Of a DNA stretch of 28,111 bases, positions 16,101 to 22,586 are shown in pieces. Origin of the DNA: a virus; the IMG/VR virus record IMGVR_UViG_3300009104_000097, positions 1 through 28,111 of that record; one strand, given 5' to 3'. The position numbers and the translations under genes were made by a program. Numbering within the stretch: position 1 is the first letter of the stretch; each line of letters begins with the position of its first letter. The notes under the pieces were generated by a model. The model was given only the letters and a program-made list of their open reading frames with translations. It was not told where the DNA came from and did not search any database.

Positions 16101-17585
16101 AGAAGAGCAAAAGAAGGAAGAGACTACTATGATCGCATTGTTCTTGATAGGGTTATAGACATGAGTTTTAAATCTGATGAGGAAAGAACTAACTTTGAAA
16201 ATAACACTGCACTGCAAGGAGTTATTAATCAGGTAGACCCAAGCGGTAAAGTTGTTCGTTCTTATGTAAGGGAGTTCGTTGATGGGAAGGAGAGATTGAA
16301 AGAAATATCTCCAAGTATGGCTCAGGTAATAGATACTGGCGAAACAAGACACCCAATAACTGGGCGGCCTTACCCAACTTACTATGGTCATAAGCATTTT
16401 CCAGGTGATTTGGTTCACAAAGATGATCCTAAAAGACATATAAAATTAGAGGTTCATTCCTCTGGTAACACAAAAGAGGTTCGTGTTATAGCAGAGGACA
16501 GGACTATGGAAGGGGAGTTGGTTGGCACTATAGTCTTAACTAAAGATTCTGAGGGTTTAGAAAAAGTTAAGCACTACCATTTTAATACTGCTGCTGTGTA
16601 TAGGGCTAGGCTTACATTAGAAGAGGTGGACAATTTGATAGGTGACTCTCTTGGTAAATACGTTGCAGATCAGAGACAGTATTATACTGGGGTTGATCCT
16701 TTTGCTACTCAATGGGGTATTAAAAAATACTTAGGTTCTCCATCTAGAGGTGAGCCTGGATATGAAAGCTTTTACAAGCCAACTTCTGAACTCATAAAAG
16801 AGATTGAGTCTAAAGCACCGCCAGTAACACAGATAGGTGATGCCCCTATTAAATTAAAATATGACCCAAATTCTCCTATAGATTCTGATGATCGTAGGCT
16901 TGGTCTTGTGAGACAGGGTGGTGTTATGACCGACTCAATGAGAGAAGCATTCATCCAAAGGATGGGGATGGAGCAAGCTTATCCATTGAAGGTAATAGGT
17001 ATGAGATGGGATAGTGAACAAGAAAAATTTGTTGATGAATATGAATGGCCTACTACAACTTCAACTATTGATCCTCAGACGGGTAAAAAATATGCTATAG
17101 GTCAAGCTACTTTTGGTGGGCCGATGGGTATGGATAAATTAGAACCAGCTACATCAGAAGAGATAGTTCATGCCGCTAAGTTCTACTCTGACTTGGTAAA
17201 AGAGATGGAGGCTGAAGCTAAAAAACCAAGGGCTGAAAAAGTAATAAGTGAAAACAAAAAGGAAGCAATTAAAAGAACCGAGCAAGCTGTTAAGAACGCT
17301 GAAAATATGTTCAATAGTCTTGTAGCCGAACAAGAAAGATTGGAAAACACTAAAGGGTTGGGAGACTTGGATAAGCAAAAGCTTGCTGGTATTAAAAGGG
17401 TAACGGCTATGCCAAAAGCACAGCGAACAGCAGACGTTATAACATCTGCCCTTCTAGGCATGAATGAATCTGGGGAAAATGAAACACCCAATGATGATGC
17501 TCAAGTAGGTCAATCTCCGTTACGAAATCCTGTTAAAGACAATGTTAATGACGACATTATAAAACCTCCTTGTGAACTACTATAA
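10128..17585 (+). CDS. Giant putative ejection protein (2485 residues)
   Basis: I start at the ATG at 10128, which overlaps the preceding stop (TAATG) and has AAGAGG nine bases upstream; a TTG three codons earlier is also in frame. Residues about 130-450 contain several Gly/Ala-rich hydrophobic helices (FFGTVAGFGIEALG, TSGGLLLPAKMIAKK, AAYTAGIPSGLVVGV, AAVSGLVGGTTSGP) of the type seen in large internal virion or polyvalent proteins. Near 503-530, GDSFETIAKNNDVSLESI fits a LysM peptidoglycan-binding motif. Residues about 655-905 are low-complexity Lys/Ala/Glu/Pro, TolA-like. The remaining 1550 residues are mixed helix and strand with no catalytic motif I recognise. Position between a transglycosylase protein and an LPD38-like protein suggests it is packaged and ejected with DNA. 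That is inference. Confidence 0.65.
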   Translation: MVDSFSSIDTGRDTSLSSGFLDFTEEEKKRLEQFGYDVQGVKSAIDTGQLTKDDVIQVLDNKEWGLQQQAERKVQREEADMPEPQNRYLPASVDYQDVPQQQKGFSWDNFLSTNTGPIDAVVGAMGDTGEFFGTVAGFGIEALGRATNNPEIYKAGKWLKEQSVEKSKSFKDWGMDEEAKADALGPRSFFTYDDPNDWKPSGLGNFNLGTITQLFGSAVATSGGLLLPAKMIAKKLVKQGMSPKRAGMLGMGLTAGGAEGTMAASDAYDNVIEFANQNPEGIKNSPLYNDVRARITSQFPDASEQDLFDFIVDEVAESAAYTAGIPSGLVVGVTSVPMAKFLDKAGFWGRGGKKFEGVRKPWGQVLWGGAWREGAEEATQETNTQLWSNYSEYISGKSPDRLSFKGVPEAAVSGLVGGTTSGPVFSGYTNVGKMSQEEVDSRRVASLQQLGQQEEEAQSFIASAQRWDEGKQKFIGTSPFTTQGNEAYIGDSLEAIGLEFEQGDSFETIAKNNDVSLESITNLQKAIDLAKEEKQKKLPQETDDPYAQDADQRKVAKERKKIVDDDPPDDPSMEGFSETKKKIIRKFKKAYGVTTYDELKNELSDPNKNTWSYIQETFGKDASSKLQVNLSKNKIKGFSNKNKEGGSLFEAILAANEEAEAKPTVEKPKAEPKAKVAKTAEPKPTAEAPANLEVQQAEEALAKARKEFESFGRQAIADNKVSAGVDGINVDPDIKADWDRLDKAVLVAEKNLEEAKLKVKPDIERPEEEVLSEAEKKKIQKGINLRNKTHIPNAQKKIAELKSSLKKSENSKASKKKKAEAKERIDGEIKKYDDRIKSYKKKNKDEQAKLDASKPVTEKKADKKEPTKADKKPTEAKAKPEPKLKAKTDKEKKVGEALLNIVANVTKSDMINERIHQKNNPNKSLLMVVNHPFFGFDKKDAKREEIVNFLYAKAAEYRRANPTAIDKAKEEFHKKVLAASASETGQLSARELYATDGKYALVRGEKYDLLKEAYLNRIIAIREKWNKLKKGEKKDQEDNDFMTKWQMALETMSGQAGIVETKLSDGTFSYKPVFYGSKEHIRIERAEKSYIRSKLSKLIGPNWDTIRLFQIAYPDKGDPKEGRKPEPQYDDEIVDLAKMFISYHTPNQMLMDKLFKSVSDFDLRHPQSNLLYNVDAIPTNYIENKDGSVIFDVFGTEKGLIDPSPHLSTEDMDIMYTRILNRIDLLNQGKEVFLDPNADKIVNEFMGKDHKKGQGSIVYKGAGSSALSLKDAQDIKRLQDYANWLQAEYGTDKRKLKRIPYQQFASDEYYVRNFRRATKFLVGDPSRGGGSITKAKKRMREFINDKIKELEEFRSKQDIKVKSKEITRDKADKEISIKDSNLAKEIDSKLKGEMPAILSAYERYYNALRKDGFDVKNLKPNLFEDFTEEEFKLESEKVKQARTNMTNLLKEMFDEDNFIGAVGLFHRTGYAVDDEQRDIIAQLLEQHVMGEGNDEVLTAADYAVLNDELVSFGLESDADLVDVERAKQLQFRPGDYSPTREDSIVGGWRQKFVKKTKLKVLIDKEGLLDPDTDIDAIIESQPEEDWEILRAMVKAGHPIYKYKTVKTPLGVNDKGKRIFKTNRVAVEETDTEGNVLYEMKQSRVFIPETKTVIKQVAKIGDDGKIVVREVPSETIRNKMVTEVVYESKEMEVHTGRADPNAPLAWKQEYKIRYLEGNDKGKPAGTEEFVRAEDFPRDVYVKDLYVEKADQKKVEEIIYDKSLTTQERYLKLQKYYDKRKILSTQILDVKETNKRGYAVYKWINKGQRKKEQVLDKEETKRRGYDVYEEVESGIAIPFNMSRPTYEKVVEKVPTKNIRNEDVVDYKGHKMTTDKWISREAIGSDGQPIPQMEFVYEPQNVYMHTENPLRMSDELPPMQRALRMTQYSRAVLDSQNSGWRVVFSEMGRPTTIKRITGVPKHIMNEMKVKDEMTEEEVDFYSRRAIQKMTNEQSRRAKEGRDYYDRIVLDRVIDMSFKSDEERTNFENNTALQGVINQVDPSGKVVRSYVREFVDGKERLKEISPSMAQVIDTGETRHPITGRPYPTYYGHKHFPGDLVHKDDPKRHIKLEVHSSGNTKEVRVIAEDRTMEGELVGTIVLTKDSEGLEKVKHYHFNTAAVYRARLTLEEVDNLIGDSLGKYVADQRQYYTGVDPFATQWGIKKYLGSPSRGEPGYESFYKPTSELIKEIESKAPPVTQIGDAPIKLKYDPNSPIDSDDRRLGLVRQGGVMTDSMREAFIQRMGMEQAYPLKVIGMRWDSEQEKFVDEYEWPTTTSTIDPQTGKKYAIGQATFGGPMGMDKLEPATSEEIVHAAKFYSDLVKEMEAEAKKPRAEKVISENKKEAIKRTEQAVKNAENMFNSLVAEQERLENTKGLGDLDKQKLAGIKRVTAMPKAQRTADVITSALLGMNESGENETPNDDAQVGQSPLRNPVKDNVNDDIIKPPCELL

Positions 17586-20500
17586 TGGCTAAAAAAAAGA
17601 AATCAACATGCAGTAAGTGGGATAACGATGATGTTGTATGGAAGAGTGATGTCAGGTCAGATAACCAAAAGCATCACGAAGCAACAGATAAAGCAACTAA
17701 AGATCGTGGCGGTCTTTCTTGGGTAACTATGCAAAAGCATTTAACCGATAGGCTTGCCCCTATAAAGAAAGCTATTCGTGATAGTCTTCCAGCAGTTTGG
17801 GCTGAAAGAATTATCAGAAAGATGGAGGTTTCTACTGGTGGTTCTGCGATGGGTATGGTTGAAGCTCAAAAGCATTTGAGGAATATCTATGGTGATATGA
17901 AAGAAGGAGAAGAGTCTAACTTTAATGAAGTTGTGTTAGCTCTGCGTATTATTGCTATAGATAAGAACAAGGTTGCTGTTGCTAGGCGTGAGATAAAACA
18001 GTTAACTGGTGATGAGACAGGAGCGTTTAGGGTTTTTGATACTGGTAATTCAACAGAGCTTCGTATCTTAAGAAAGTTATTGAAGGATAAATCTTACACA
18101 CCAAAGAACAAAGGAAGCTATGTAACATTAAGTTTTGTTAAAGATAAGAATAACCCTAAGAAACAAAGCAAGATTCCAACAGAATTTTTAGATAGAGATA
18201 AAGCTATTCTTCATTCGTCTGGAGAGGTTGACAGAATACTAAGAGAAAGTGAGATACTTCATCCTGGAAATAAGGGTGCGGTAGAACAACAAGCTTTTCT
18301 TGATGAGATGAAAGAGAAAGACCCTACTGCTTATACAAGACTGCACAATAAAGCTGTTGAATACTTTAATGTTTATAAAGAGCAACTAGAAACTATGTAT
18401 CTAGAGGGTCTTATTACATCAGATGATTACCTTCATTTTAAATCTGTTGGTCATTATTCCCCAAGGCAGTACCTGAAATTTTTTGATCCAGACATTACAT
18501 TTGATAATCTTGCTGCAATAACAACTGGTAGTACAGGCTCTATTAATATGGATTCTGCTAATATTTTAAAAGAATATATTACCAAGTTGCATTTAAGGAT
18601 AGCTAGGAATAAAGCTAATGTGGAATTGTATCATGCTTCTAAAGCTAACGAAGTGCCAGGATTAATTAGCATTGTTGATGTAGATGCGGAAGAAAAAGTT
18701 GGTGACAACTTCAAGCTGATAAACGCATATGTTAATGGCAAGAAGTATAGAATGAAAATGCCATTAGAGTTTGGGAAAAGTTGGCTGGAATCTGAAAGTA
18801 CATTGGCTCATAGTACAGCTAAAATGCTTAGAACATGGTCTGGTGCTGACATTGTAAGAGCTGGGGCTACTGGGTATAATCCAGAGTTTGCTATTACTAA
18901 CTTGCCTCGTGACTTAATGTTTTCTTGGTTTAGAACTAGGGAGTATTCTAACTGGGTTCCAATGGCGATTCCTCAAATGGCAAAGAGAATGTGGGAAACT
19001 CGTAAAGATGTTTGGCATAGGGGGGAAGACCCAATAGGTGATGCCAGAGAATATCTAGAAGAGTATGGCATGATGGATTTCCTCACACAACAAGGGGAGT
19101 TTGGTGGTAGGGCATGGAAACATAACGAGAGTAAATCTCGGTGGCAGAAATTTAAAAACATGGCATCCTTTGTTGGTTCTAAGACTGAACTATGGGTAAG
19201 ATTAGCCTTGAGGAAGCAGGCTATTATGAATAGAGCAGCGAAGAACAATGGTGTTGTGACTCAGGAGATGAGAGAAGAAGCTACTTGGATAGCGAGAGGT
19301 TATTTAGATTTTTCTAAAGGTGGAAGTAGCGTAAAGGTTGCCGATACTGTTGTTCCGTATCTTAATGCTTCTATTATTGCGACTACAGGGTTGGCTGAAA
19401 CTTTGATGGGCAAGGGTGGTACTGGTTATCATACTCATGGTAGTAAGTATATTATTAATGAAGGGAATATTGTTGCATGGGGAAAGATGGCTCAGTTTTT
19501 TGTAATCATGACATCTTCTATTATGGCAAACTTAATCTATTGGCCTGAAGAATATGGGAAGATGGATGATAATGCTAGAGATTCAAACCTAATTATTCCA
19601 TTGCCGTTTCTGAAAGATAAAGATAAGGCTGGCAATAGTATAATGGGAATGTTTAAAGTTCCGCTAGATCAGGGGCAAACTATGGTTGCCAATATGGCAG
19701 GGGCTATGATGTCAGCTGCATTAAGAAGCATGGGATATGGTAATGGTGAGACAGTTTTAGATAAGTATGCCAACAGAAGAGTGAAAGTATATCGTGAGGG
19801 AATTTTGCAAGGTGTTCCAAATCTTTCCATGCCTCCCACAGTTAAAGCATTTCTAGGATACCTTAGTAATATAGATACATATGGGTGGAAACCTGTAGTC
19901 CCAGGTGAACCAAAAGATAATTTGGGTTCTGAATATTTAGGGAGAACTCCATTCGATCATCCATTCTTAAGCATGTCTGTTGATTGGCTTAATGAAAAAT
20001 TTCCTGAGTTCGGTGGGCTTATACCAGCAGAACCATTTTCTCCTGCTAGGATAGCATTTGTTTTTAATACATTTTTTGTTACCAGTAATTCTTTTGTCAA
20101 GCTTGTTGGTTCTATGTGGAACGCTGGCATTGGTGAGTTTAATGGATTGGAAAAAGAATTATTTGGTGATGAAGAACTGAATGATATTGATAGGAGAATT
20201 GGAGCCGACATAAGAGAGACTCTTAAAATACTTCCAGGTGTTCACAGGTTCTTTGAGATGACCCCTGGTGAAGACAGGGATGACATTGAAATTGGAAGAT
20301 TGGTAAGCACTAAAAACAATGAACAAGATGCAGAGATAAACGCAAATCTGTATGGGTATCTTGGCAAGTTGAATGAAGTTGATCCACCTCAAGGGAAGAC
20401 TCGTGGTCTTACTCCTGATGCTAACAGGTTAATTAAAAGAGCTACAGAATATGTGCGTAGTCTTGATATAACTGTGGATAAAAAAAGACGACTGATGAAT

Positions 20501-20773
20501 AGAATAATTGATGCTAAATCATACAAGGCATCTGTCGGTAAACTAAAGAACCCTCAGTTCTGGTATCATGTTGGAAGGGAAGGCGACCCTAGAACAAGAG
20601 CCGAAATGATTTTCCATAAGTGGAAGAAGCATCCAGAATTTCAGACTCAGTTACTGCGAGAGTTCAGAAGATTAAGAAGGGTTTCAAATGAGAAAACAAA
20701 ATTATATTTAAATGCGATGATAAGAAATCATCGTGGTGAAAGAGAAGTTAAATTTCCATCTAAAACATATTAG
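17585..20773 (+). CDS. Large putative ejection protein with LPD38-like region
   Basis: A 1062-residue protein whose ATG overlaps the previous stop (TAATG) without a Shine-Dalgarno; the upstream mRNA instead contains CCTCCTT, so translation is probably coupled. Residues 1-400 are charged and helical. From about 420 to 620 the sequence resembles large polyvalent protein-associated domain LPD38: GATGYNPEFAITNLPRDLMF at about 427-446, followed by a long helical stretch with TELWVRLALRKQAIMNRA and ARGYLDFSKGGSS. Hydrophobic helices follow (NASIIATTGLAETLMG, QFFVIMTSSIMANLIYW, VANMAGAMMSAALRSMG), then a basic C-terminus. LPD38-type regions occur in very large phage proteins thought to be delivered into the host. 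I infer an internal virion protein; the domain call is from memory of the family pattern. Confidence 0.6.
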   Translation: MAKKKKSTCSKWDNDDVVWKSDVRSDNQKHHEATDKATKDRGGLSWVTMQKHLTDRLAPIKKAIRDSLPAVWAERIIRKMEVSTGGSAMGMVEAQKHLRNIYGDMKEGEESNFNEVVLALRIIAIDKNKVAVARREIKQLTGDETGAFRVFDTGNSTELRILRKLLKDKSYTPKNKGSYVTLSFVKDKNNPKKQSKIPTEFLDRDKAILHSSGEVDRILRESEILHPGNKGAVEQQAFLDEMKEKDPTAYTRLHNKAVEYFNVYKEQLETMYLEGLITSDDYLHFKSVGHYSPRQYLKFFDPDITFDNLAAITTGSTGSINMDSANILKEYITKLHLRIARNKANVELYHASKANEVPGLISIVDVDAEEKVGDNFKLINAYVNGKKYRMKMPLEFGKSWLESESTLAHSTAKMLRTWSGADIVRAGATGYNPEFAITNLPRDLMFSWFRTREYSNWVPMAIPQMAKRMWETRKDVWHRGEDPIGDAREYLEEYGMMDFLTQQGEFGGRAWKHNESKSRWQKFKNMASFVGSKTELWVRLALRKQAIMNRAAKNNGVVTQEMREEATWIARGYLDFSKGGSSVKVADTVVPYLNASIIATTGLAETLMGKGGTGYHTHGSKYIINEGNIVAWGKMAQFFVIMTSSIMANLIYWPEEYGKMDDNARDSNLIIPLPFLKDKDKAGNSIMGMFKVPLDQGQTMVANMAGAMMSAALRSMGYGNGETVLDKYANRRVKVYREGILQGVPNLSMPPTVKAFLGYLSNIDTYGWKPVVPGEPKDNLGSEYLGRTPFDHPFLSMSVDWLNEKFPEFGGLIPAEPFSPARIAFVFNTFFVTSNSFVKLVGSMWNAGIGEFNGLEKELFGDEELNDIDRRIGADIRETLKILPGVHRFFEMTPGEDRDDIEIGRLVSTKNNEQDAEINANLYGYLGKLNEVDPPQGKTRGLTPDANRLIKRATEYVRSLDITVDKKRRLMNRIIDAKSYKASVGKLKNPQFWYHVGREGDPRTRAEMIFHKWKKHPEFQTQLLREFRRLRRVSNEKTKLYLNAMIRNHRGEREVKFPSKTY

Positions 20774-20775
20774 CA

Positions 20776-21654
20776 ATGAAGGGAATTGATGACTACATGA
20801 CGAAGGATGGTGTGCGTGTATTGCGTGTTCACTATTCTGCTGATGAAGACAAAGACCCTAACACTAAGGGCGGTGCTAACTGGATGGCTAAGTCTTTAAT
20901 AGGTTATCCTGGTGGTACAAGCGGTGCTAAGTGGCGAAGGGAAATGGAGATTGACTTCAATGCACAGGGTGGTCAGCTTGTCTTTTCATGTATGGATAAG
21001 CATAAAGAGAGAATATATATACCATCGTATGATGTAATACCAGAAAGATGGAAGCTGTATGGTGGGTTTGACTACGCAGGCAGGGGAACAACAGCCTTTA
21101 TGGTTGTTGCATACGACAAGATAAGTGATTCTTACTATGCAGTACATGAGTTTTACAAAAAGAAATCAGGATACATCGCAACATCTGAAGCAATTAAAAG
21201 CTATAAATATTTTGACAATCTAGAATGGATTGTTGCTGATCCTAGTATGTGGTCTAAGACACAGGAGCGTGGGGATGGTGGCGATCTGGTGAGCATGGCT
21301 CAACTGTTTAGTGAACAAGGCATTCATTTTCTCAAAGGAACAAGAGGTGGTGACACAGAATTTGCAGAACTTATTAACGAGAAAATGTGGAATGGTTTTG
21401 AAAAGAAGAACAAGAACTGGCAACCGAGATACAGGATAACCAAGTCTTGTATAAACCACTGGAATGAGATGTCTCAATGGCGTTATAATGAATGGACTAC
21501 TAGCACTGGTCAGAGTAGAAACTTAAAGGAAACAATGATAGACAAAAATAATCATAGCATTGATGCTGTTAAATATTTATTTAAGATGCTGTCCTCTAAC
21601 TGGATGGCTGATAAGGTGGACAGTTTTGATATGTCCAGACATGTTGTTAATTAA
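20776..21654 (+). CDS. Terminase large subunit, C-terminal nuclease half (separate gene)
   Basis: A 292-residue protein that starts two bases after the preceding gene and lacks any ATPase motif. It begins in the TerL inter-domain linker: VRVLRVHYSADEDKDP, then SGAKWRREMEIDFNAQGGQL, both typical of TerL just before the nuclease. The RNase H-like nuclease acidic residues are visible: Asp99 in YGGFDYAG, Asp155 in WIVADPSMW, Asp263 in NHSIDAVKY. It cuts concatemeric DNA during packaging. The matching ATPase half is encoded about 1.4 kb downstream at 23048, i.e. in reversed order. No frame upstream could extend it: an in-frame TAA occurs at 20761. No Shine-Dalgarno is visible, so translation may be coupled to the giant gene upstream. 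The first and post-stop regions share a 12-bp direct repeat. Confidence 0.85.
   Translation: MKGIDDYMTKDGVRVLRVHYSADEDKDPNTKGGANWMAKSLIGYPGGTSGAKWRREMEIDFNAQGGQLVFSCMDKHKERIYIPSYDVIPERWKLYGGFDYAGRGTTAFMVVAYDKISDSYYAVHEFYKKKSGYIATSEAIKSYKYFDNLEWIVADPSMWSKTQERGDGGDLVSMAQLFSEQGIHFLKGTRGGDTEFAELINEKMWNGFEKKNKNWQPRYRITKSCINHWNEMSQWRYNEWTTSTGQSRNLKETMIDKNNHSIDAVKYLFKMLSSNWMADKVDSFDMSRHVVN
20777..20788 (+). repeat. 12-bp direct repeat, left copy (start of terminase nuclease gene)
   Basis: TGAAGGGAATTG occurs here, covering codons 1-5 of the terminase nuclease gene, and again at 21682-21693, 28 bases after that gene's stop. The copies are 905 bases apart in the same orientation and bracket the gene. 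Reading frames differ in the two places, so shared protein function does not explain it. Confidence 0.6.
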
Positions 21655-21667
21655 GGTGGGATAATAA

Positions 21668-21826
21668 ATGGGTATGCCATTTGAAGGGAATTGCATCCAT
21701 CCAAGAACCAAGATCAAAAAGAATGGATCAGTGTTCTGCTTGGCTTGCCACCAGATAATTAAGGAGATTTTTATGTTACAGATAGACTCGAAAAAGAAAT
21801 CTAAACCTAAACCACCAAGATACTAG
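21668..21826 (+). CDS. 52-residue zinc-ribbon-like mini-protein
   Basis: A short frame in the gap after the terminase nuclease gene. AAGGTGGG lies just before the ATG. It reads MGMPFEGNCIHPRTKIKKNG and then SVFCLACHQIIKE, giving a C-x-x-H / C-x-x-C pattern (Cys9, His11 region; Cys24, Cys27, His28) that could hold one zinc ion, and it ends in a Lys/Pro-rich tail KKKSKPKPPRY. A second ATG at 21773 within the same frame has a strong AAGGAG seven bases before it and would make a 17-residue basic peptide alone, so two products are possible. Function unknown; a DNA- or protein-binding role is only a guess. Confidence 0.4.
   Translation: MGMPFEGNCIHPRTKIKKNGSVFCLACHQIIKEIFMLQIDSKKKSKPKPPRY
21682..21693 (+). 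repeat. 12-bp direct repeat, right copy (after terminase nuclease gene)
   Basis: Second copy of TGAAGGGAATTG, here inside codons 5-9 of the zinc-ribbon-like mini-gene. See the left copy at 20777. The repeat could be a scar of the event that placed the nuclease half here, or chance. Confidence 0.6.
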
Positions 21827-21835
21827 GAGAGTATT

Positions 21836-22042
21836 ATGAAAGAGCAAGGACTACCAGTAGAAAATTATGTTGCACCCAACACTTTGACCAATGGTGATGG
21901 GGAAGAGTTTGAAGCTAACATTATATGTTCACACGAAGGACACAAGAAGATGGATGATCGTGCGGCTAATGTTCATAACATTTCAACAGAGACTAGCAAC
22001 CACGCTCATCGTGTAGACATGCATGGAAGTTCAAAATACTAA
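21836..22042 (+). CDS. Small His-rich hypothetical protein
   Basis: A 68-residue protein with a good AGGAGA Shine-Dalgarno. It is acidic at the N-terminus and rich in His, Asn and Ser at the C-terminus (CSHEGHKKMDDRAANVHNIS, then NHAHRVDMHGSSKY); the single Cys and six His could bind a metal. No family recognised. It overlaps the next gene by 20 bases. It lies in the packaging gene cluster between the terminase nuclease and small-subunit genes, but nothing links it to packaging beyond position. Confidence 0.5.
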   Translation: MKEQGLPVENYVAPNTLTNGDGEEFEANIICSHEGHKKMDDRAANVHNISTETSNHAHRVDMHGSSKY

Positions 22043-22586
22043 GATATCCAATCACATTGGTGGTCTTGCTCTTCAGTTGAAGGGTAAGCATTACCCATGC
22101 GATAGTGTAATGGCATCAATGTTTCTTGGTAATGATGACCATACGAGTGCCTATGTTATAGCAGGTTGTCGTATGAGGCGAGGCGAGTATCATTTGTTTG
22201 ATGAAATGATGGGGCGTTTGTCTCCAAGTTTTATTTCTAAGATGAAAGATTTTCTGCGTAGCAATAAGGTAGAAAGGGTAATACTTTTATGTTCAGATGA
22301 AGACTTGCGGAATAGAATGAGAAAAGAAATTGGATGCAGGTTTATCTTTGAAGAAGAAAAGAGAAGAAAGAATGCCTCTGTAATTTTAAGGGAATGGTTT
22401 AGTAGGAATAAACCACAAACAGAAGAGCCTATTCTTAAGGTGTGGGGTGATTGCAGAGAAGCTGTTAAGTCTAACTACCCACCAGTTCGTGAGTGCATGG
22501 TAAAGCTTCTTGATTGGTATGATAAGAGAGCCAAGGCAGTTAATACAGTACCAAAAACTCTATCAATAAGGGCAGGATATGGATAA
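22023..22586 (+). CDS. Hypothetical alpha/beta protein in the packaging cluster
   Basis: A 187-residue protein overlapping both neighbours (20 bases before, 8 after). Alternating strands and helices are visible: TSAYVIAGCRMRRGEYHLFD, then ISKMKDFLRSNKVERVILLC, then RKNASVILREWFS, and near the end KVWGDCREAVKSNYPPVREC. The order (strand-turn-strand, helix, strand ending in an acidic SDED, then a C...I...Y helix) loosely resembles an RNase H-fold nuclease such as the terminase C-terminal domain, but I do not see the full acidic triad. It could be a diverged nuclease-fold protein or something unrelated. Placement immediately before the small-terminase gene suggests a packaging-related role. Confidence 0.5.
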   Translation: MEVQNTKISNHIGGLALQLKGKHYPCDSVMASMFLGNDDHTSAYVIAGCRMRRGEYHLFDEMMGRLSPSFISKMKDFLRSNKVERVILLCSDEDLRNRMRKEIGCRFIFEEEKRRKNASVILREWFSRNKPQTEEPILKVWGDCREAVKSNYPPVRECMVKLLDWYDKRAKAVNTVPKTLSIRAGYG

